DNA of 64,000 bases, from assembly GCF_003402975.1 (NCBI RefSeq), contig NZ_QURB01000001.1, positions 62,001-126,000 on the forward strand, read 5' to 3'. The stretch is from Brumimicrobium aurantiacum (lineage in GTDB: Bacteria > Bacteroidota > Bacteroidia > Flavobacteriales_D > Crocinitomicaceae). Below the pieces are notes generated by a model. That model ran no database searches. It was not told the DNA's origin and was given only the letters and a program-made list of their open reading frames with translations. Position 1 is the stretch's first letter. Every line of letters begins with the position of its first letter. Shown here one piece after another: positions 36,849 through 45,942 of the stretch. Made by a program: the position numbers and the translations under genes.

Positions 36849-37556
36849 TTATTTTTTCTTTCTTTTTGGTCCGCCGCGGCGACCACCTTTCTTTTGAGAC
36901 TCAAGCCCAATGTTAGGAGAAAGATCGCGTTTACCAAAAATCTCACCTTTACAAATCCATACCTTAATACCGATACGTCCGTAAGTTGTGTGAGCCTCAG
37001 CCAATGCATAATCAATATCTGCTCTAAATGTATGCAATGGAGTTCTTCCATCTTTATACATCTCGTCACGAGCCATTTCAGCTCCGTTCAAACGACCAGA
37101 TATCTTAACTTTGATTCCTTCAGCACCCATTCTCATTGTAGAAGCTACAGCCATTTTAATTGCTCTACGGAAAGAAATACGTGCTTCAATTTGACGTGCA
37201 ATATTATCCGCAACTAAATGAGCATCCAATTCTGGACGTTTGATCTCAAATATGTTGATTTGGATTTCTTTGTTCGTCAATTTTTTCAATTCTTCTTTTA
37301 GCTTATCAACTTCTTGACCACCCTTACCAATAATCACACCTGGGCGTGAAGTATTAATAGTAACTGTTACCAATTTTAGAGTTCTTTCGATGATAATTTT
37401 AGAAATACTGGCACGTGATAAACGAGCATTAAGATATTTTCTAATTTTATCGTCCTCAACAATTTTATCCGAATAATCAGAACCTCCATACCAGTTAGAA
37501 TCCCAACCGTGAATGTATCCTAATCTATTTCCTATTGGATTAGTTTTTTGTCCCAT
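36849..37556 (-). CDS. rpsC: 30S ribosomal protein S3
   Basis: Protein uS3 at the mRNA entry channel. Seen: [20 protein letters not shown], the KH motif [19 protein letters not shown], the C-terminal domain with [19 protein letters not shown], and a Lys/Arg/Gly-rich tail. The 235 residues are normal. 3 nt after rplV. Confidence 0.98.
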   Translation of the reverse strand: MGQKTNPIGNRLGYIHGWDSNWYGGSDYSDKIVEDDKIRKYLNARLSRASISKIIIERTLKLVTVTINTSRPGVIIGKGGQEVDKLKEELKKLTNKEIQINIFEIKRPELDAHLVADNIARQIEARISFRRAIKMAVASTMRMGAEGIKVKISGRLNGAEMARDEMYKDGRTPLHTFRADIDYALAEAHTTYGRIGIKVWICKGEIFGKRDLSPNIGLESQKKGGRRGGPKRKKK

Positions 37557-37559
37557 TTC

Positions 37560-37958
37560 CTAATTTTTAACTCCGTCCACGACAATACGTACGTGGTTAG
37601 ATCGTTTTCTAATTCTATTTGCTCTACCTTGAGCTCTTGGTTGAATTCTCTTCAACATTCCAGCTGGTGAAACTTCGATAGTTTTCACCACTAGCTCTTC
37701 TTCTTCCAAACTTTTGTCTTCATTTTTAGCTTCCCAGTTTGCAATTGCTGAACGCAATAAGGTTGAAAGGCTTTTTGAAGCATCCTTTGGATTGTGTTGC
37801 AATATATTTAACGCCTTGTTTACTTCAACCCCACGAATAAGATCAGCAACTAATCTCATTTTTCTTGGAGCGATAGGAGAGTTCTTAAGTGATGCAAATG
37901 CAATCGACTTATTTTCTTCCTTTCTTTGCTCGGCTTTTAATCTTTTTCTAGCACCCAT
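37560..37958 (-). CDS. rplV: 50S ribosomal protein L22
   Basis: Protein uL22, whose long loop lines the exit tunnel. Seen: LKNSPIAPRKMRLVADLIRG, ALNILQHNPKDASKSLSTLL, and MLKRIQPRAQGRANRIRKRS, the tunnel loop. A basic N-terminal stretch (GARKRLKAEQRKEENKS) precedes the core, as in Bacteroidota relatives; 132 residues. 15 nt after rpsS. Confidence 0.98.
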   Translation of the reverse strand: MGARKRLKAEQRKEENKSIAFASLKNSPIAPRKMRLVADLIRGVEVNKALNILQHNPKDASKSLSTLLRSAIANWEAKNEDKSLEEEELVVKTIEVSPAGMLKRIQPRAQGRANRIRKRSNHVRIVVDGVKN

Positions 37959-37973
37959 GATACGAAGTTTTAA

Positions 37974-38252
37974 TTATCTTCTTTTATCTTTCTTATTACC
38001 AGCATGTCCTCTGAAGCTACGCGTTGGCGCGAATTCTCCAAATTTATGCCCTACCATATTCTCAGTTACAAATACTGGGATAAATTTATTCCCATTATGA
38101 ACTGCTATTGTTAATCCAACAAAATCAGGAGTAATTGTAGAGGCACGAGACCATGTTTTAATTACACTCTTAGACTTTGTGGACTGTGCTTTCTCCATTT
38201 TTTGCACTAACTTATAGTGCACGAATGGTGGTTTCTTTAACGAACGACTCAT
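37974..38252 (-). CDS. rpsS: 30S ribosomal protein S19
   Basis: Protein uS19 of the 30S head, partner of S13. Seen: [39 protein letters not shown] and the C-terminal [18 protein letters not shown]. The 92 residues are normal. 3 nt after rplB. Confidence 0.98.
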   Translation of the reverse strand: MSRSLKKPPFVHYKLVQKMEKAQSTKSKSVIKTWSRASTITPDFVGLTIAVHNGNKFIPVFVTENMVGHKFGEFAPTRSFRGHAGNKKDKRR

Positions 38253-38255
38253 ATC

Positions 38256-39080
38256 CTATTTCTTTCTTTTCTCAATGATAAACTTATCTGAATATTTCTT
38301 AGCTGCACGCGTTTTGTATCCTTTTGCAGGAATACCGTTACGCGATCTTGGGTGTCCTCCAGAGTGACGACCTTCACCACCACCCATTGGGTGATCAATT
38401 GGGTTCATCACAACACCTCTAACACGAGGACGACGGCCTAACCATCTTGAACGACCAGCTTTACCAGAAACAGATAAACTGTGATTATGATTCGAAACAG
38501 AACCAATCGTTGCTAGACAAGTAGTTAAGATCATACGAACTTCACTAGATGGCATTTTTAAAATACCATACTTACCTTCTCTGGCAATCAATTGCGCTGA
38601 TGTTCCAGCACCACGAGCAATAACTCCTCCTTTTCCAGGTGTCATTTCAACGTTGTGTACAGTTGTTCCCAATGGAATATCAGAAATATACATTGCATTT
38701 CCAACTTTTGGAGTTGCATTTTTTCCTGACATAACAGTGTCACCAACTTCTAGTCCCTCCGGCGCAATAATGTAACGCTTCTCACCATCTTTGTAGAAAA
38801 GTAAAGCGATATTAGCAGTACGATTTGGATCATACTCTATCGTCTTTACAGTGGCAGGAATATCAGCTTTATCTCTTTTGAAATCGATAATACGATACTT
38901 CTGCTTGTGACCACCTCCGATATAACGCATAGTCATACGTCCTGAATTATTACGTCCACCTGATTTCTTACGAGATGCAAGTAGAGATTTTTCTGGACCT
39001 TTTGCGGTAATTTCAGAATAATCACTGATGAGTTTGTGTCTCTGCCCTGGAGTTGTAGGCTTGAATTTTTTAAGACTCAT
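38256..39080 (-). CDS. rplB: 50S ribosomal protein L2
   Basis: Protein uL2, needed for subunit joining and peptidyl transfer. Seen: [20 protein letters not shown], then [19 protein letters not shown], and the conserved loop [18 protein letters not shown] (about residues 226-243) with its histidine. The 274 residues are normal. 13 nt after rplW. Confidence 0.98.
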   Translation of the reverse strand: MSLKKFKPTTPGQRHKLISDYSEITAKGPEKSLLASRKKSGGRNNSGRMTMRYIGGGHKQKYRIIDFKRDKADIPATVKTIEYDPNRTANIALLFYKDGEKRYIIAPEGLEVGDTVMSGKNATPKVGNAMYISDIPLGTTVHNVEMTPGKGGVIARGAGTSAQLIAREGKYGILKMPSSEVRMILTTCLATIGSVSNHNHSLSVSGKAGRSRWLGRRPRVRGVVMNPIDHPMGGGEGRHSGGHPRSRNGIPAKGYKTRAAKKYSDKFIIEKRKK

Positions 39081-39093
39081 TTCTTTTAATTAA

Positions 39094-39390
39094 TTAAACA
39101 TTAGTAAACAGATCAATCGTCTCTCCTTCTGCAACAGTAACAATAGCTTTTTTGAATTTACTACTGCGTTGCTCAACGATACCTTTGTTAGTAAACTTAA
39201 CAGAGGGTTTTCCACCGCCATAATTCATCGTACGTACAGCTTCCACTGTAACGTCATACATGTTCTCGACGGCTTTTTTAATTTCTATCTTATTCGCTCT
39301 ATGATCTACTACAAAAGTAAAACGATTATTCATTTCACTATCCATTGTAGCTTTTTCTGTAATAAGAGGCTTTTTTATAATTGTGTTCAT
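39094..39390 (-). CDS. rplW: 50S ribosomal protein L23
   Basis: Protein uL23 at the tunnel exit, docking site for trigger factor. Seen: IIKKPLITEKATMDSE, then TFVVDHRANKIEIKKAVENM and TVEAVRTMNYGGGKPSVK. I chose ATG 39390 (MNTIIKK, 98 residues); the frame is open to TTG 39396, but the ATG is the normal start. 6 nt after rplD. Confidence 0.97.
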   Translation of the reverse strand: MNTIIKKPLITEKATMDSEMNNRFTFVVDHRANKIEIKKAVENMYDVTVEAVRTMNYGGGKPSVKFTNKGIVEQRSSKFKKAIVTVAEGETIDLFTNV

Positions 39391-39396
39391 CACCAA

Positions 39397-40023
39397 TTAG
39401 TTTAAAATCTTTTCAATTACGTCAACTGCATCTTTTGCAATTACAACTTTTCTTGCATTCAACACATCGTAAGTGTTAAGTGAGTCAGCAGAAACAACCT
39501 TTACATTCTTGATGTTTTTTGCTGATTTATAAGCATTGTCATTATTGTCGCCAACAACAAACAATGTTTTCTCATTCTCCAATTTCAACGCTGTTAAAAC
39601 TGATAAAAACTCTTTTGTTTTTGGTGTGTCAAATTTCAATCCATCTAAAACAAGAATTGACTCTTCTTTAGCTTTTAGAGATAATGCAGATTTTCTTGCA
39701 ACTCTTTTCAACTTAGTATTAAGTTTGAATCTGTAGTTTCTTGGACGTGGTCCAAATGCTCTACCTCCACCTCTAAAAATTGGACTTTTTATAGAACCAG
39801 CACGTGCTGTACCTGTTCCTTTTTGCTTTTTAATCTTTTTAGTACTTCCAGTGATATCACCTCTTTCCTTAGATTTATGAGTACCTTGACGTTGATTCGC
39901 CAAATACTGCTTTACATCTAAGTAAATTGCATGATCATTTGGCTCAATTCCGTAAATTGAATCAGATAAACTCAACTTATCTGAAGTAGCTTTACCTTTT
40001 GTATCTAATACTTTTGCTTCCAT
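39397..40023 (-). CDS. rplD: 50S ribosomal protein L4
   Basis: Protein uL4, whose loop lines the exit tunnel. Seen: AIYLDVKQYLANQRQGTHKS, KKIKKQKGTGTARAGSIKSP, FRGGGRAFGPRPRNYRFK and a C-terminal domain with VLDGLKFDTPKTKEFL. The 208 residues are normal. Its ATG overlaps the rplC stop by 1 nt (TAATG). Confidence 0.98.
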   Translation of the reverse strand: MEAKVLDTKGKATSDKLSLSDSIYGIEPNDHAIYLDVKQYLANQRQGTHKSKERGDITGSTKKIKKQKGTGTARAGSIKSPIFRGGGRAFGPRPRNYRFKLNTKLKRVARKSALSLKAKEESILVLDGLKFDTPKTKEFLSVLTALKLENEKTLFVVGDNNDNAYKSAKNIKNVKVVSADSLNTYDVLNARKVVIAKDAVDVIEKILN

Positions 40024-40637
40024 TACTTCTCAATTATTACTGTTGAACCTTTAGCTCCTGGGATAGAACCTTTAACTACTAAAATGTTTTTGTCACCTAA
40101 AACCTTAATTACTTCAAGGTTCTCGATAGTAACGCGTTTGTTACCTGTTTGACCTGCCATCTTCTTCCCTTTGAAAACACGACTTGGTGTAGAAGCCATC
40201 CCGATAGATCCAGGAGCTCTGCTCATACTTTGTTGACCGTGAGTTCTTTCTGAACCTGCAAATCCGTGACGTTTTACAACACCTTGGAAACCTTTACCTT
40301 TAGATGTTCCAGAGATATTTACTAAATCTCCTTCTGCAAATAAATCAGCATTGATTACTTCTCCAGCTTTTAAGTCTTGTTCGAAACCATCGAATTCAAC
40401 TAACTCCTTTTTAGGTGTTGTGTTTGCTTTCTTAAAGTGACCTTTTAATGCACCTGGAGTGTTTTTTTCTTTACGCTCTCCAAATCCTAACTGAATGGCA
40501 TCGTATCCATCCCTGTCATTTGTTTTAACTTGTGTAACAACACAAGGACCAGCTTCTATCACTGTGCATGGTGTTGCCTTACCCTCGACACTGTAGACAC
40601 TAGTCATTCCGACTTTTCTTCCAATAATTCCTGGCAT
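40023..40637 (-). CDS. rplC: 50S ribosomal protein L3
   Basis: Protein uL3, an early 50S assembly protein reaching the peptidyl-transferase centre. Seen: MPGIIGRKVGMTSVYSVEGK, GTSKGKGFQGVVKRHGF, HGQQSMSRAPGSIGMASTPS and KKMAGQTGNKRVTIENLEV. The 204 residues are normal. 17 nt after rpsJ. Confidence 0.98.
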   Translation of the reverse strand: MPGIIGRKVGMTSVYSVEGKATPCTVIEAGPCVVTQVKTNDRDGYDAIQLGFGERKEKNTPGALKGHFKKANTTPKKELVEFDGFEQDLKAGEVINADLFAEGDLVNISGTSKGKGFQGVVKRHGFAGSERTHGQQSMSRAPGSIGMASTPSRVFKGKKMAGQTGNKRVTIENLEVIKVLGDKNILVVKGSIPGAKGSTVIIEK

Positions 40638-40654
40638 TCTTTCTTTATTATAAA

Positions 40655-40960
40655 TTAAACTTTAATTTCTACGTCAACACCACTTGGTAGCTCTAAGCGC
40701 ATAAGTGCATCAACAGTTTTTGATGACGAACTATAGATATCTAACAATCTCTTGTAAGAACATAATTCGAATTGCTCACGTGCTTTTTTGTTAACGTGTG
40801 GTGACTTCAATACAGTATAAATTCTTTTGTGTGTTGGAAGTGGAATTGGACCACTTACTACAGCACCAGTAGTTTTTACTGTTTTTACGATTTTTTCAGC
40901 CGACTTGTCAACCAAGTTGTAATCGTAAGACTTTAATTTTATTCTAATTTTTTGACTCAT
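40655..40960 (-). CDS. rpsJ: 30S ribosomal protein S10
   Basis: Protein uS10, also NusE of the antitermination complex. Seen: [40 protein letters not shown] and [16 protein letters not shown]. The 101 residues are normal. It follows fusA by 10 nt; tuf, often found here, is absent. Confidence 0.98.
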   Translation of the reverse strand: MSQKIRIKLKSYDYNLVDKSAEKIVKTVKTTGAVVSGPIPLPTHKRIYTVLKSPHVNKKAREQFELCSYKRLLDIYSSSSKTVDALMRLELPSGVDVEIKV

Positions 40961-40970
40961 TACTTATAAA

Positions 40971-43079
40971 TTAAGCTGTAACATTTCCTTTAATTTTCGC
41001 GATAACTCCATCTGCAATGTTCTTTGGACAAACATCATAGTGAGAAAACTCCATTGTTGAAGTTGCTCTACCTGATGAAATTGTTCTCAAAGTTGTAACA
41101 TATCCAAACATTTCAGATAATGGAACGTGTGCTTTAACAACTTTCGCTCCTGATCTATCTTCCATTCCTTGCATTTGTCCACGTCTTCTATTCAAATCAG
41201 CAACTACATCACCCATGTTTTCTTCTGGAGTAACAACCTCCAATTTCATGATTGGTTCTAATAATTGTGGATTTGTTTTTGGAATTGCATTACGGTATGC
41301 CATTTTCGCAGCTACCTCAAATGAAAGTGAGTCTGAATCGACTGCGTGGAATGAACCATCAACTAATTCAACTTTAAGTGAATCCATTGGGTATCCAGCT
41401 AAAACACCATTTTTCATTGCAGTTTCAAAACCTTTCTGAACTGATGGAATGTATTCACGAGGAACGTTACCACCTTTAATGCTGTTGATAAATTCTAATC
41501 CTTCTTTCTCTTCGTCTTCTTGAGGACTTATTTTAACAACGATGTCAGCAAATTTACCACGACCACCAGATTGTTTTTTATAAGTTTCTCTATGATCTAC
41601 AGGAGTAGAAATCTTCTCTTTGTAAGATACTTGTGGTTCACCTTCATTAACCTCTACTTTAAACTCACGTTTTAAACGGTCAATTAAAACTTCAAGGTGT
41701 AACTCTCCCATTCCTGAGATTACTGTTTGACCTGAATCATCATCAGATTTAATTTGGAATGTTGGATCTTCTTCTGATAATTTATTAAGTCCTACTGATA
41801 ATTTATCAACATCAGCTTTTGTTTTAGGCTCAATTGCAATACCAATTACTGGGTCTGGGAAATCCATAGACTCTAATACGATTGGACTTTTCTCATCACA
41901 TAAGGTATCACCTGTCCTGATGTCTTTAAATCCAACTGCCGCTCCAATATCACCACATTCTAATACTTCAATTGCATTTTGTTTGTTTGAGTGCATTTGA
42001 AACAAACGAGAAATACGTTCTTTTTTAGATGTACGTGTATTGTACACATAAGAACCAGCTTCGATTTTACCAGAATAAGTTCTAACGAAACATAAACGAC
42101 CTACAAATGGGTCAGTTGCAATTTTAAATGCTAAAGCAGACATTGGTTCTGTCAAACTTGGCTTTCTAGTTTCCATTTCCTCAGTCACAGGGTTTTTACC
42201 TTCAATCGCTTCAACATCAATTGGTGAAGGTAAAAATGCCATAACTGCATCAAGAAGTGTTTGAACACCTTTGTTTTTAAATGCAGATCCACACATAATT
42301 GGAGTAATTGCCATACTGATTGTAGACTTTCTAATCGCATTGATCATTTCGTCTTCTGTAATAGAGTCAGCATCTTCGAAGAACTTCTCCATTAAAGCAT
42401 CATCAGACTCTGCAACAGTTTCAATAAGATAATTTCTGTATTCAGCAACCTGATCAACCATATCCTCTGGCATATCAATCTCTTCCCAAGTCATCCCTAA
42501 GTCTTCCTCGTTCCAAACGTATGCTTTGTTTACAATAAGGTCAACAACTCCTCTGAAAGTATCTTCGTAACCAATCGGTAATTGAAGTGGAACTGGAGTA
42601 CCTCCAAGTCTTTCTTTAATTTGATTTACTGTACCTAAGAAATCTGCACCTGCACGGTCCATCTTATTTACAAAACCAATTCTTGGAACACCATATTTAT
42701 CGGCTTGTCTCCAAACAGTTTCAGATTGAGGCTCTACTCCTGAAGATGCACAAAACAATGCTACAGCACCATCCAATACACGTAACGAACGCTCTACCTC
42801 AACAGTAAAGTCAACGTGACCTGGAGTATCAATAATATTAATTTTATACTCCTTATCTAAATAATTCCAAGAGGCTGTAGTTGCAGCAGAAGTAATTGTA
42901 ATACCTCTTTCCTGCTCTTGCTCCATCCAGTCCATCACTGACGCACCATCATGAGTCTCACCTATCTTGTGACTAATTCCAGTATAATAAAGGATACGCT
43001 CTGTAGTTGTGGTTTTCCCAGCATCTACGTGAGCCATAATTCCAATATTCCTTGTATATTTTAAATCTCTTTTTGCCAT
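40971..43079 (-). CDS. fusA: Elongation factor G
   Basis: GTPase that drives translocation on the ribosome and, with RRF, recycling. Seen: G1 [12 protein letters not shown] (residues 16-27), RGITI (switch I end), [29 protein letters not shown], domain III with [19 protein letters not shown] and domain IV with [14 protein letters not shown]. The 702 residues are normal. 13 nt after rpsG. Confidence 0.98.
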   Translation of the reverse strand: MAKRDLKYTRNIGIMAHVDAGKTTTTERILYYTGISHKIGETHDGASVMDWMEQEQERGITITSAATTASWNYLDKEYKINIIDTPGHVDFTVEVERSLRVLDGAVALFCASSGVEPQSETVWRQADKYGVPRIGFVNKMDRAGADFLGTVNQIKERLGGTPVPLQLPIGYEDTFRGVVDLIVNKAYVWNEEDLGMTWEEIDMPEDMVDQVAEYRNYLIETVAESDDALMEKFFEDADSITEDEMINAIRKSTISMAITPIMCGSAFKNKGVQTLLDAVMAFLPSPIDVEAIEGKNPVTEEMETRKPSLTEPMSALAFKIATDPFVGRLCFVRTYSGKIEAGSYVYNTRTSKKERISRLFQMHSNKQNAIEVLECGDIGAAVGFKDIRTGDTLCDEKSPIVLESMDFPDPVIGIAIEPKTKADVDKLSVGLNKLSEEDPTFQIKSDDDSGQTVISGMGELHLEVLIDRLKREFKVEVNEGEPQVSYKEKISTPVDHRETYKKQSGGRGKFADIVVKISPQEDEEKEGLEFINSIKGGNVPREYIPSVQKGFETAMKNGVLAGYPMDSLKVELVDGSFHAVDSDSLSFEVAAKMAYRNAIPKTNPQLLEPIMKLEVVTPEENMGDVVADLNRRRGQMQGMEDRSGAKVVKAHVPLSEMFGYVTTLRTISSGRATSTMEFSHYDVCPKNIADGVIAKIKGNVTA

Positions 43080-43092
43080 AACTTGCTTTTTT

Positions 43093-43563
43093 TTAGAATC
43101 TGAAATGTGAGAATGCTTTGTTTGCCTCCGCCATTCTTAATGTATCTTCTTTCTTCTTGTAAGCTCCACCTTCTTCTTTAGAAGCTGCAATAAACTCATT
43201 CGCTAAACGCTGAGCCATTGTTTTCTCATTACGCTTACGAGAAAAAGTGATCATCCACTTCATTGCTAGTGATTGCTTTCTACCCTCACGCACAGGAGTA
43301 GGAATTTGGAATGTCGCACCCCCAACTCTTCTACTTCTAACCTCTACACTTGGTGTAATGTTATCAATCGCTTTTTTAAACACCTCTAAACCTGACTGAT
43401 CCTCTAACTTTGACTCAACGATTTCAATTGCATCGTAAAAGATCTTAAAAGCAGTGTTTTTCTTACCATCCAACATAAGATTATTCACGAACTTAGTTAC
43501 TTGAACATCTTTAAACTTTGGATCCGGCAAGATCTCAATTTTTTTCGCCTTTTTTCTTCTCAT
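43093..43563 (-). CDS. rpsG: 30S ribosomal protein S7
   Basis: Protein uS7, primary binder of the 16S 3' domain. Seen: [57 protein letters not shown] and [12 protein letters not shown]. The 156 residues are normal. 10 nt after rpsL. Confidence 0.98.
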   Translation of the reverse strand: MRRKKAKKIEILPDPKFKDVQVTKFVNNLMLDGKKNTAFKIFYDAIEIVESKLEDQSGLEVFKKAIDNITPSVEVRSRRVGGATFQIPTPVREGRKQSLAMKWMITFSRKRNEKTMAQRLANEFIAASKEEGGAYKKKEDTLRMAEANKAFSHFRF

Positions 43564-43573
43564 GACTTACGTT

Positions 43574-43948
43574 TTATTTTTTAGGTCTTTTAGTTCCATA
43601 CTTAGAACGACGTTGCGTTCTTCCTTCAACACCTGCAGTATCTTCCGCACCACGAACGATATGGTATCGAACACCCGGAAGATCTTTAACTCTTCCTCCT
43701 CGAACCAATACCATCGAGTGCTCCTGAAGGTTGTGACCTTCTCCACCGATGTAAGCATTAACTTCTTTCCCATTTGTCAAACGTACTCTGGCTACTTTTC
43801 TCATAGCAGAGTTAGGCTTCTTAGGTGTAGTGGTGTACACACGCACACATACTCCTTTACGCTGCGGACAAGAATCAAGTGCTGCTGACTTGCTCTTCTT
43901 CACCGGCGCTGTTCTTCCTTTGCGCACTAACTGTTGTATAGTTGGCAT
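43574..43948 (-). CDS. rpsL: 30S ribosomal protein S12
   Basis: Protein uS12 at the decoding centre. Seen: [32 protein letters not shown] (the streptomycin-resistance lysine region), [17 protein letters not shown] and [17 protein letters not shown] with the aspartate that is methylthiolated in E. coli. The 124 residues are normal. First gene of the 32-gene ribosomal operon, behind a recognisable promoter. Confidence 0.98.
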   Translation of the reverse strand: MPTIQQLVRKGRTAPVKKSKSAALDSCPQRKGVCVRVYTTTPKKPNSAMRKVARVRLTNGKEVNAYIGGEGHNLQEHSMVLVRGGRVKDLPGVRYHIVRGAEDTAGVEGRTQRRSKYGTKRPKK

Positions 43949-43981
43949 ATTTTTACATTAAATTTTTACAATAAATAATCT

Positions 43982-44000
43982 CCTCAAAACTACTTTGAGG
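43982..44000 (-). promoter_or_regulatory. Hairpin at the 5' end of the ribosomal operon mRNA
   Basis: CCTCAAA (43982-43988) and TTTGAGG (43994-44000) form a 7-bp stem with a 5-nt loop. It begins about where transcription should start from the -7 element at 44005, so the mRNA would begin with this stem-loop. That could stabilise the 5' end; regulation is possible but unproven. Confidence 0.45.
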
Positions 44001-44004
44001 GTTG

Positions 44005-44034
44005 CAAAAATAAGAATTTAAATTTAGATTCCAA
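44005..44034 (-). promoter_or_regulatory. Promoter of the rpsL operon
   Basis: On the minus strand: TTG (44032-44034), 19 nt, TATTTTTG (44005-44012), matching the Bacteroidota sigma factor consensus TTG-N19-TAnnTTTG. Transcription should start near 43998, leaving a leader of about 50 nt before rpsL. Confidence 0.7.
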
Positions 44035-44478
44035 TAGTTATAAGAGAAAACTTGCTGATTTTTAACAAAGAAGTGTTTATTAAAAACAAAAACTTATCAG
44101 CTTTATTGGATTTAGAAATGTCAAAATAAAATGCATTTTCATCTCGACATCTACAAATTTAGGAGATTTTTTTAAAAGTCAAAATAAAACCACCCTAATT
44201 ATAGGGTGAAAAAACCAAACACTGATTTGTCATTTATTTGACATAAAATATTTACAAGACTGATTTTCAAAATCCTATTTACTGTAACGATAAATATCTA
44301 AACAAGATATTTCGAAATATATTCTAGTAATCCATTCAATCCATCGACCTATAAATGTTAAAAACTATTAATTAGACAGGGTTCATCTGTGAAATACTGT
44401 TAACACGTTCTTTACAGACAGAATATTAATGTATCTTATAAAATGACAGAATTTTTAACTAAAATAAAAACTAGAAAA
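44035..44478. other. Divergent intergenic region without genes
   Basis: Very AT-rich. The only structure seen is a small hairpin CACCCTA-ATTA-TAGGGTG (44191-44208), followed on the minus strand by a loose T-rich stretch; no gene on that side needs a terminator. No clear promoter element for the beta-barrel gene at 44479 was found. Confidence 0.5.
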
Positions 44479-45102
44479 ATGAAAAAATCAATTCTCACTA
44501 CTATTATTGCATGCGTCATAGGTATTAACTCCTTCGGACAGAGAGAAGAGTTAAAACTCGGAATCAAAGCCGGACCATCAATTTCAAACGTGTTTGATTC
44601 GGAAGGAGAACAATTCGAGGCAGACCCAAAATTAGGATACACTATTGGAGCAAATCTGGAAATTCCAATTGGAAAATTTTTAGGAGTACACCCAGAAGTT
44701 CTTCTAACTCAAAAAGGATTCCAAGGAAGAGGCGCCATTTTGACTAACGAATATAAATACAGTAAAACAACCACCTTCTTAGAAGTTCCTGTACTTTTTG
44801 CTTTTAAACCCTTCGATGCTGTTTCAATTGTTGCTGGTCCACAATTCGCATATCTATTAAGTGAGAAAAATGAATTCGAAAGTGGAACAACAGAATTCAA
44901 TCATGAAAACACATTTGAACAAGATAATATCCGAAAAAACATAATGGGTCTTGTGGGAGGAATAAATATTAATATTGATCACATTACAATTGGTGGAAGA
45001 GTCGGTTTCGATCTTCAAAATAATCGAGGAGACGGAACCCACGACACACCTCGATACAAAAACACATGGGCGCAATTAACTTTAGGATATAGATTCTACT
45101 AA
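44479..45102 (+). CDS. Outer-membrane beta-barrel protein (porin-like family)
   Basis: A 207-residue protein with a signal peptide (residues 1-19, ending NSFGQ) and alternating beta-strand segments: LKLGIKAGPSISNVF, KLGYTIGANLEIPIG, GVHPEVLLTQKGF, FLEVPVLFAFKPFD and a C-terminal QLTLGYRFY ending in an aromatic residue. This is the outer membrane protein beta-barrel domain common in Bacteroidota (PorT-like size and pattern); the cargo is unknown. I chose ATG 44479 (MKKSILTT) because it begins the signal peptide; the frame is open from 44443. A long terminator follows. Confidence 0.85.
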   Translation: MKKSILTTIIACVIGINSFGQREELKLGIKAGPSISNVFDSEGEQFEADPKLGYTIGANLEIPIGKFLGVHPEVLLTQKGFQGRGAILTNEYKYSKTTTFLEVPVLFAFKPFDAVSIVAGPQFAYLLSEKNEFESGTTEFNHENTFEQDNIRKNIMGLVGGININIDHITIGGRVGFDLQNNRGDGTHDTPRYKNTWAQLTLGYRFY

Positions 45103-45173
45103 TATTAAAGCCTAACAACTAATCAATTACATTGGTTTGGCAATTAAAGAAACAACAGTAAAATGAATAGCAG

Positions 45174-45229
45174 AGGTGTGGAAGTTTTATAAGAATCATT
45201 TTCATGTAAAACTTCCACACCTTTTTTTT
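45174..45229 (+). terminator. Long terminator after the beta-barrel gene
   Basis: Perfect 16-nt arms (45174-45189 and 45207-45222, AGGTGTGGAAGTTTTA and its complement) with a 17-nt loop and eight T. Confidence 0.88.
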
Positions 45230-45734
45230 ATTTTTTAAACAGTATGTCTGCAAAAAGCAGATAGAAAATCATGAAAAAAGCACATAGATATTATACAAGA
45301 TATATTCAAGGATTAAAAATACATACGATTTGTCTCAAAAATTGAGACTGATTTATAATAATTCTACCGATAACGGAATGACTTTAACCAAAATAGCGCA
45401 TTGATATAAAGATGTGAAAGGATCCCAGTTTAAAGTGTTTTAATACAATTATTAATACACCCCATCTAAACTATTCAACAATTATTAAATACTTCGAAAA
45501 CAGATGTACCAATGCAACAGTATAATCTTTTAATGCAAAAATTAAAGCCTTTAGATTTCAATTTAGAGGTGTTAGAAATGTTGAGTTTTTTTGTTTCGAT
45601 TATCCGAAATTTATGCCAAATCCCCAACAATTAGTCTTGATCCTTTATTTATGCATTTTAGAATAAAAGAGAGTACAAAAGAAAAAACCAGAGGAAATTG
45701 ATCGCTTACGCTCTCATTTTCACTCTGGTTATTG
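45230..45734. other. Intergenic region without genes
   Basis: About 500 nt between the beta-barrel terminator and tRNA-Leu. It is AT-rich, and no coding frame, strong hairpin or repeat is seen. Confidence 0.5.
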
Positions 45735-45816
45735 TACCCGGGGCGGGAATCGAACCCGCACTCCCGAAAGAACTGGATTTTGAATCCAGCGCGTCTACCA
45801 GTTCCGCCACCCGGGC
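45735..45816 (-). tRNA. tRNA-Leu (anticodon CAA)
   Basis: 82-nt class II tRNA. The acceptor stem is GCCCGGG with CCCGGGT (one G-U pair), the anticodon arm is CTGGA-TTCAAAA-TCCAG with CAA at positions 34-36 (reads UUG), the variable arm TTCTTTCGGGAGT is long, and the T arm is GCGGG-TTCGATT-CCCGC. Discriminator A; CCA is not encoded. A 70-codon open frame over it is an artefact. Confidence 0.95.
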
Positions 45817-45889
45817 ATATCATTGAGAGTGCAAATTTAAGTAAATAATTATTACAAGCAATAAAACAATGAATTAATTTAAATAAAAT

Positions 45890-45917
45890 AAAGCGTCCCT
45901 TTTTAAAGGAACGCTTT
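45890..45917 (-). terminator. Probable terminator after the 697-residue T9SS protein
   Basis: AAAGCGTCCCTTT pairs with AAAGGAACGCTTT with one mismatch. It lies 26 nt past the stop on the minus strand and is followed by an imperfect T-rich stretch (TTATTTTATTT). Confidence 0.65.
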
Positions 45918-45942
45918 TACTTAAAAATATAAGCCTATCTAT

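Noticed and set aside
36894-37217. 107-codon open frame opposite rpsC
   Set aside because: Shadow of a ribosomal protein gene; it has no independent signal.
44191-44208. Hairpin as a terminator
   Set aside because: No gene on either strand ends there.
45611-45823. 70-codon open frame on the minus strand
   Set aside because: It covers tRNA-Leu; its arginine/glycine-rich peptide is the usual translated-tRNA artefact.
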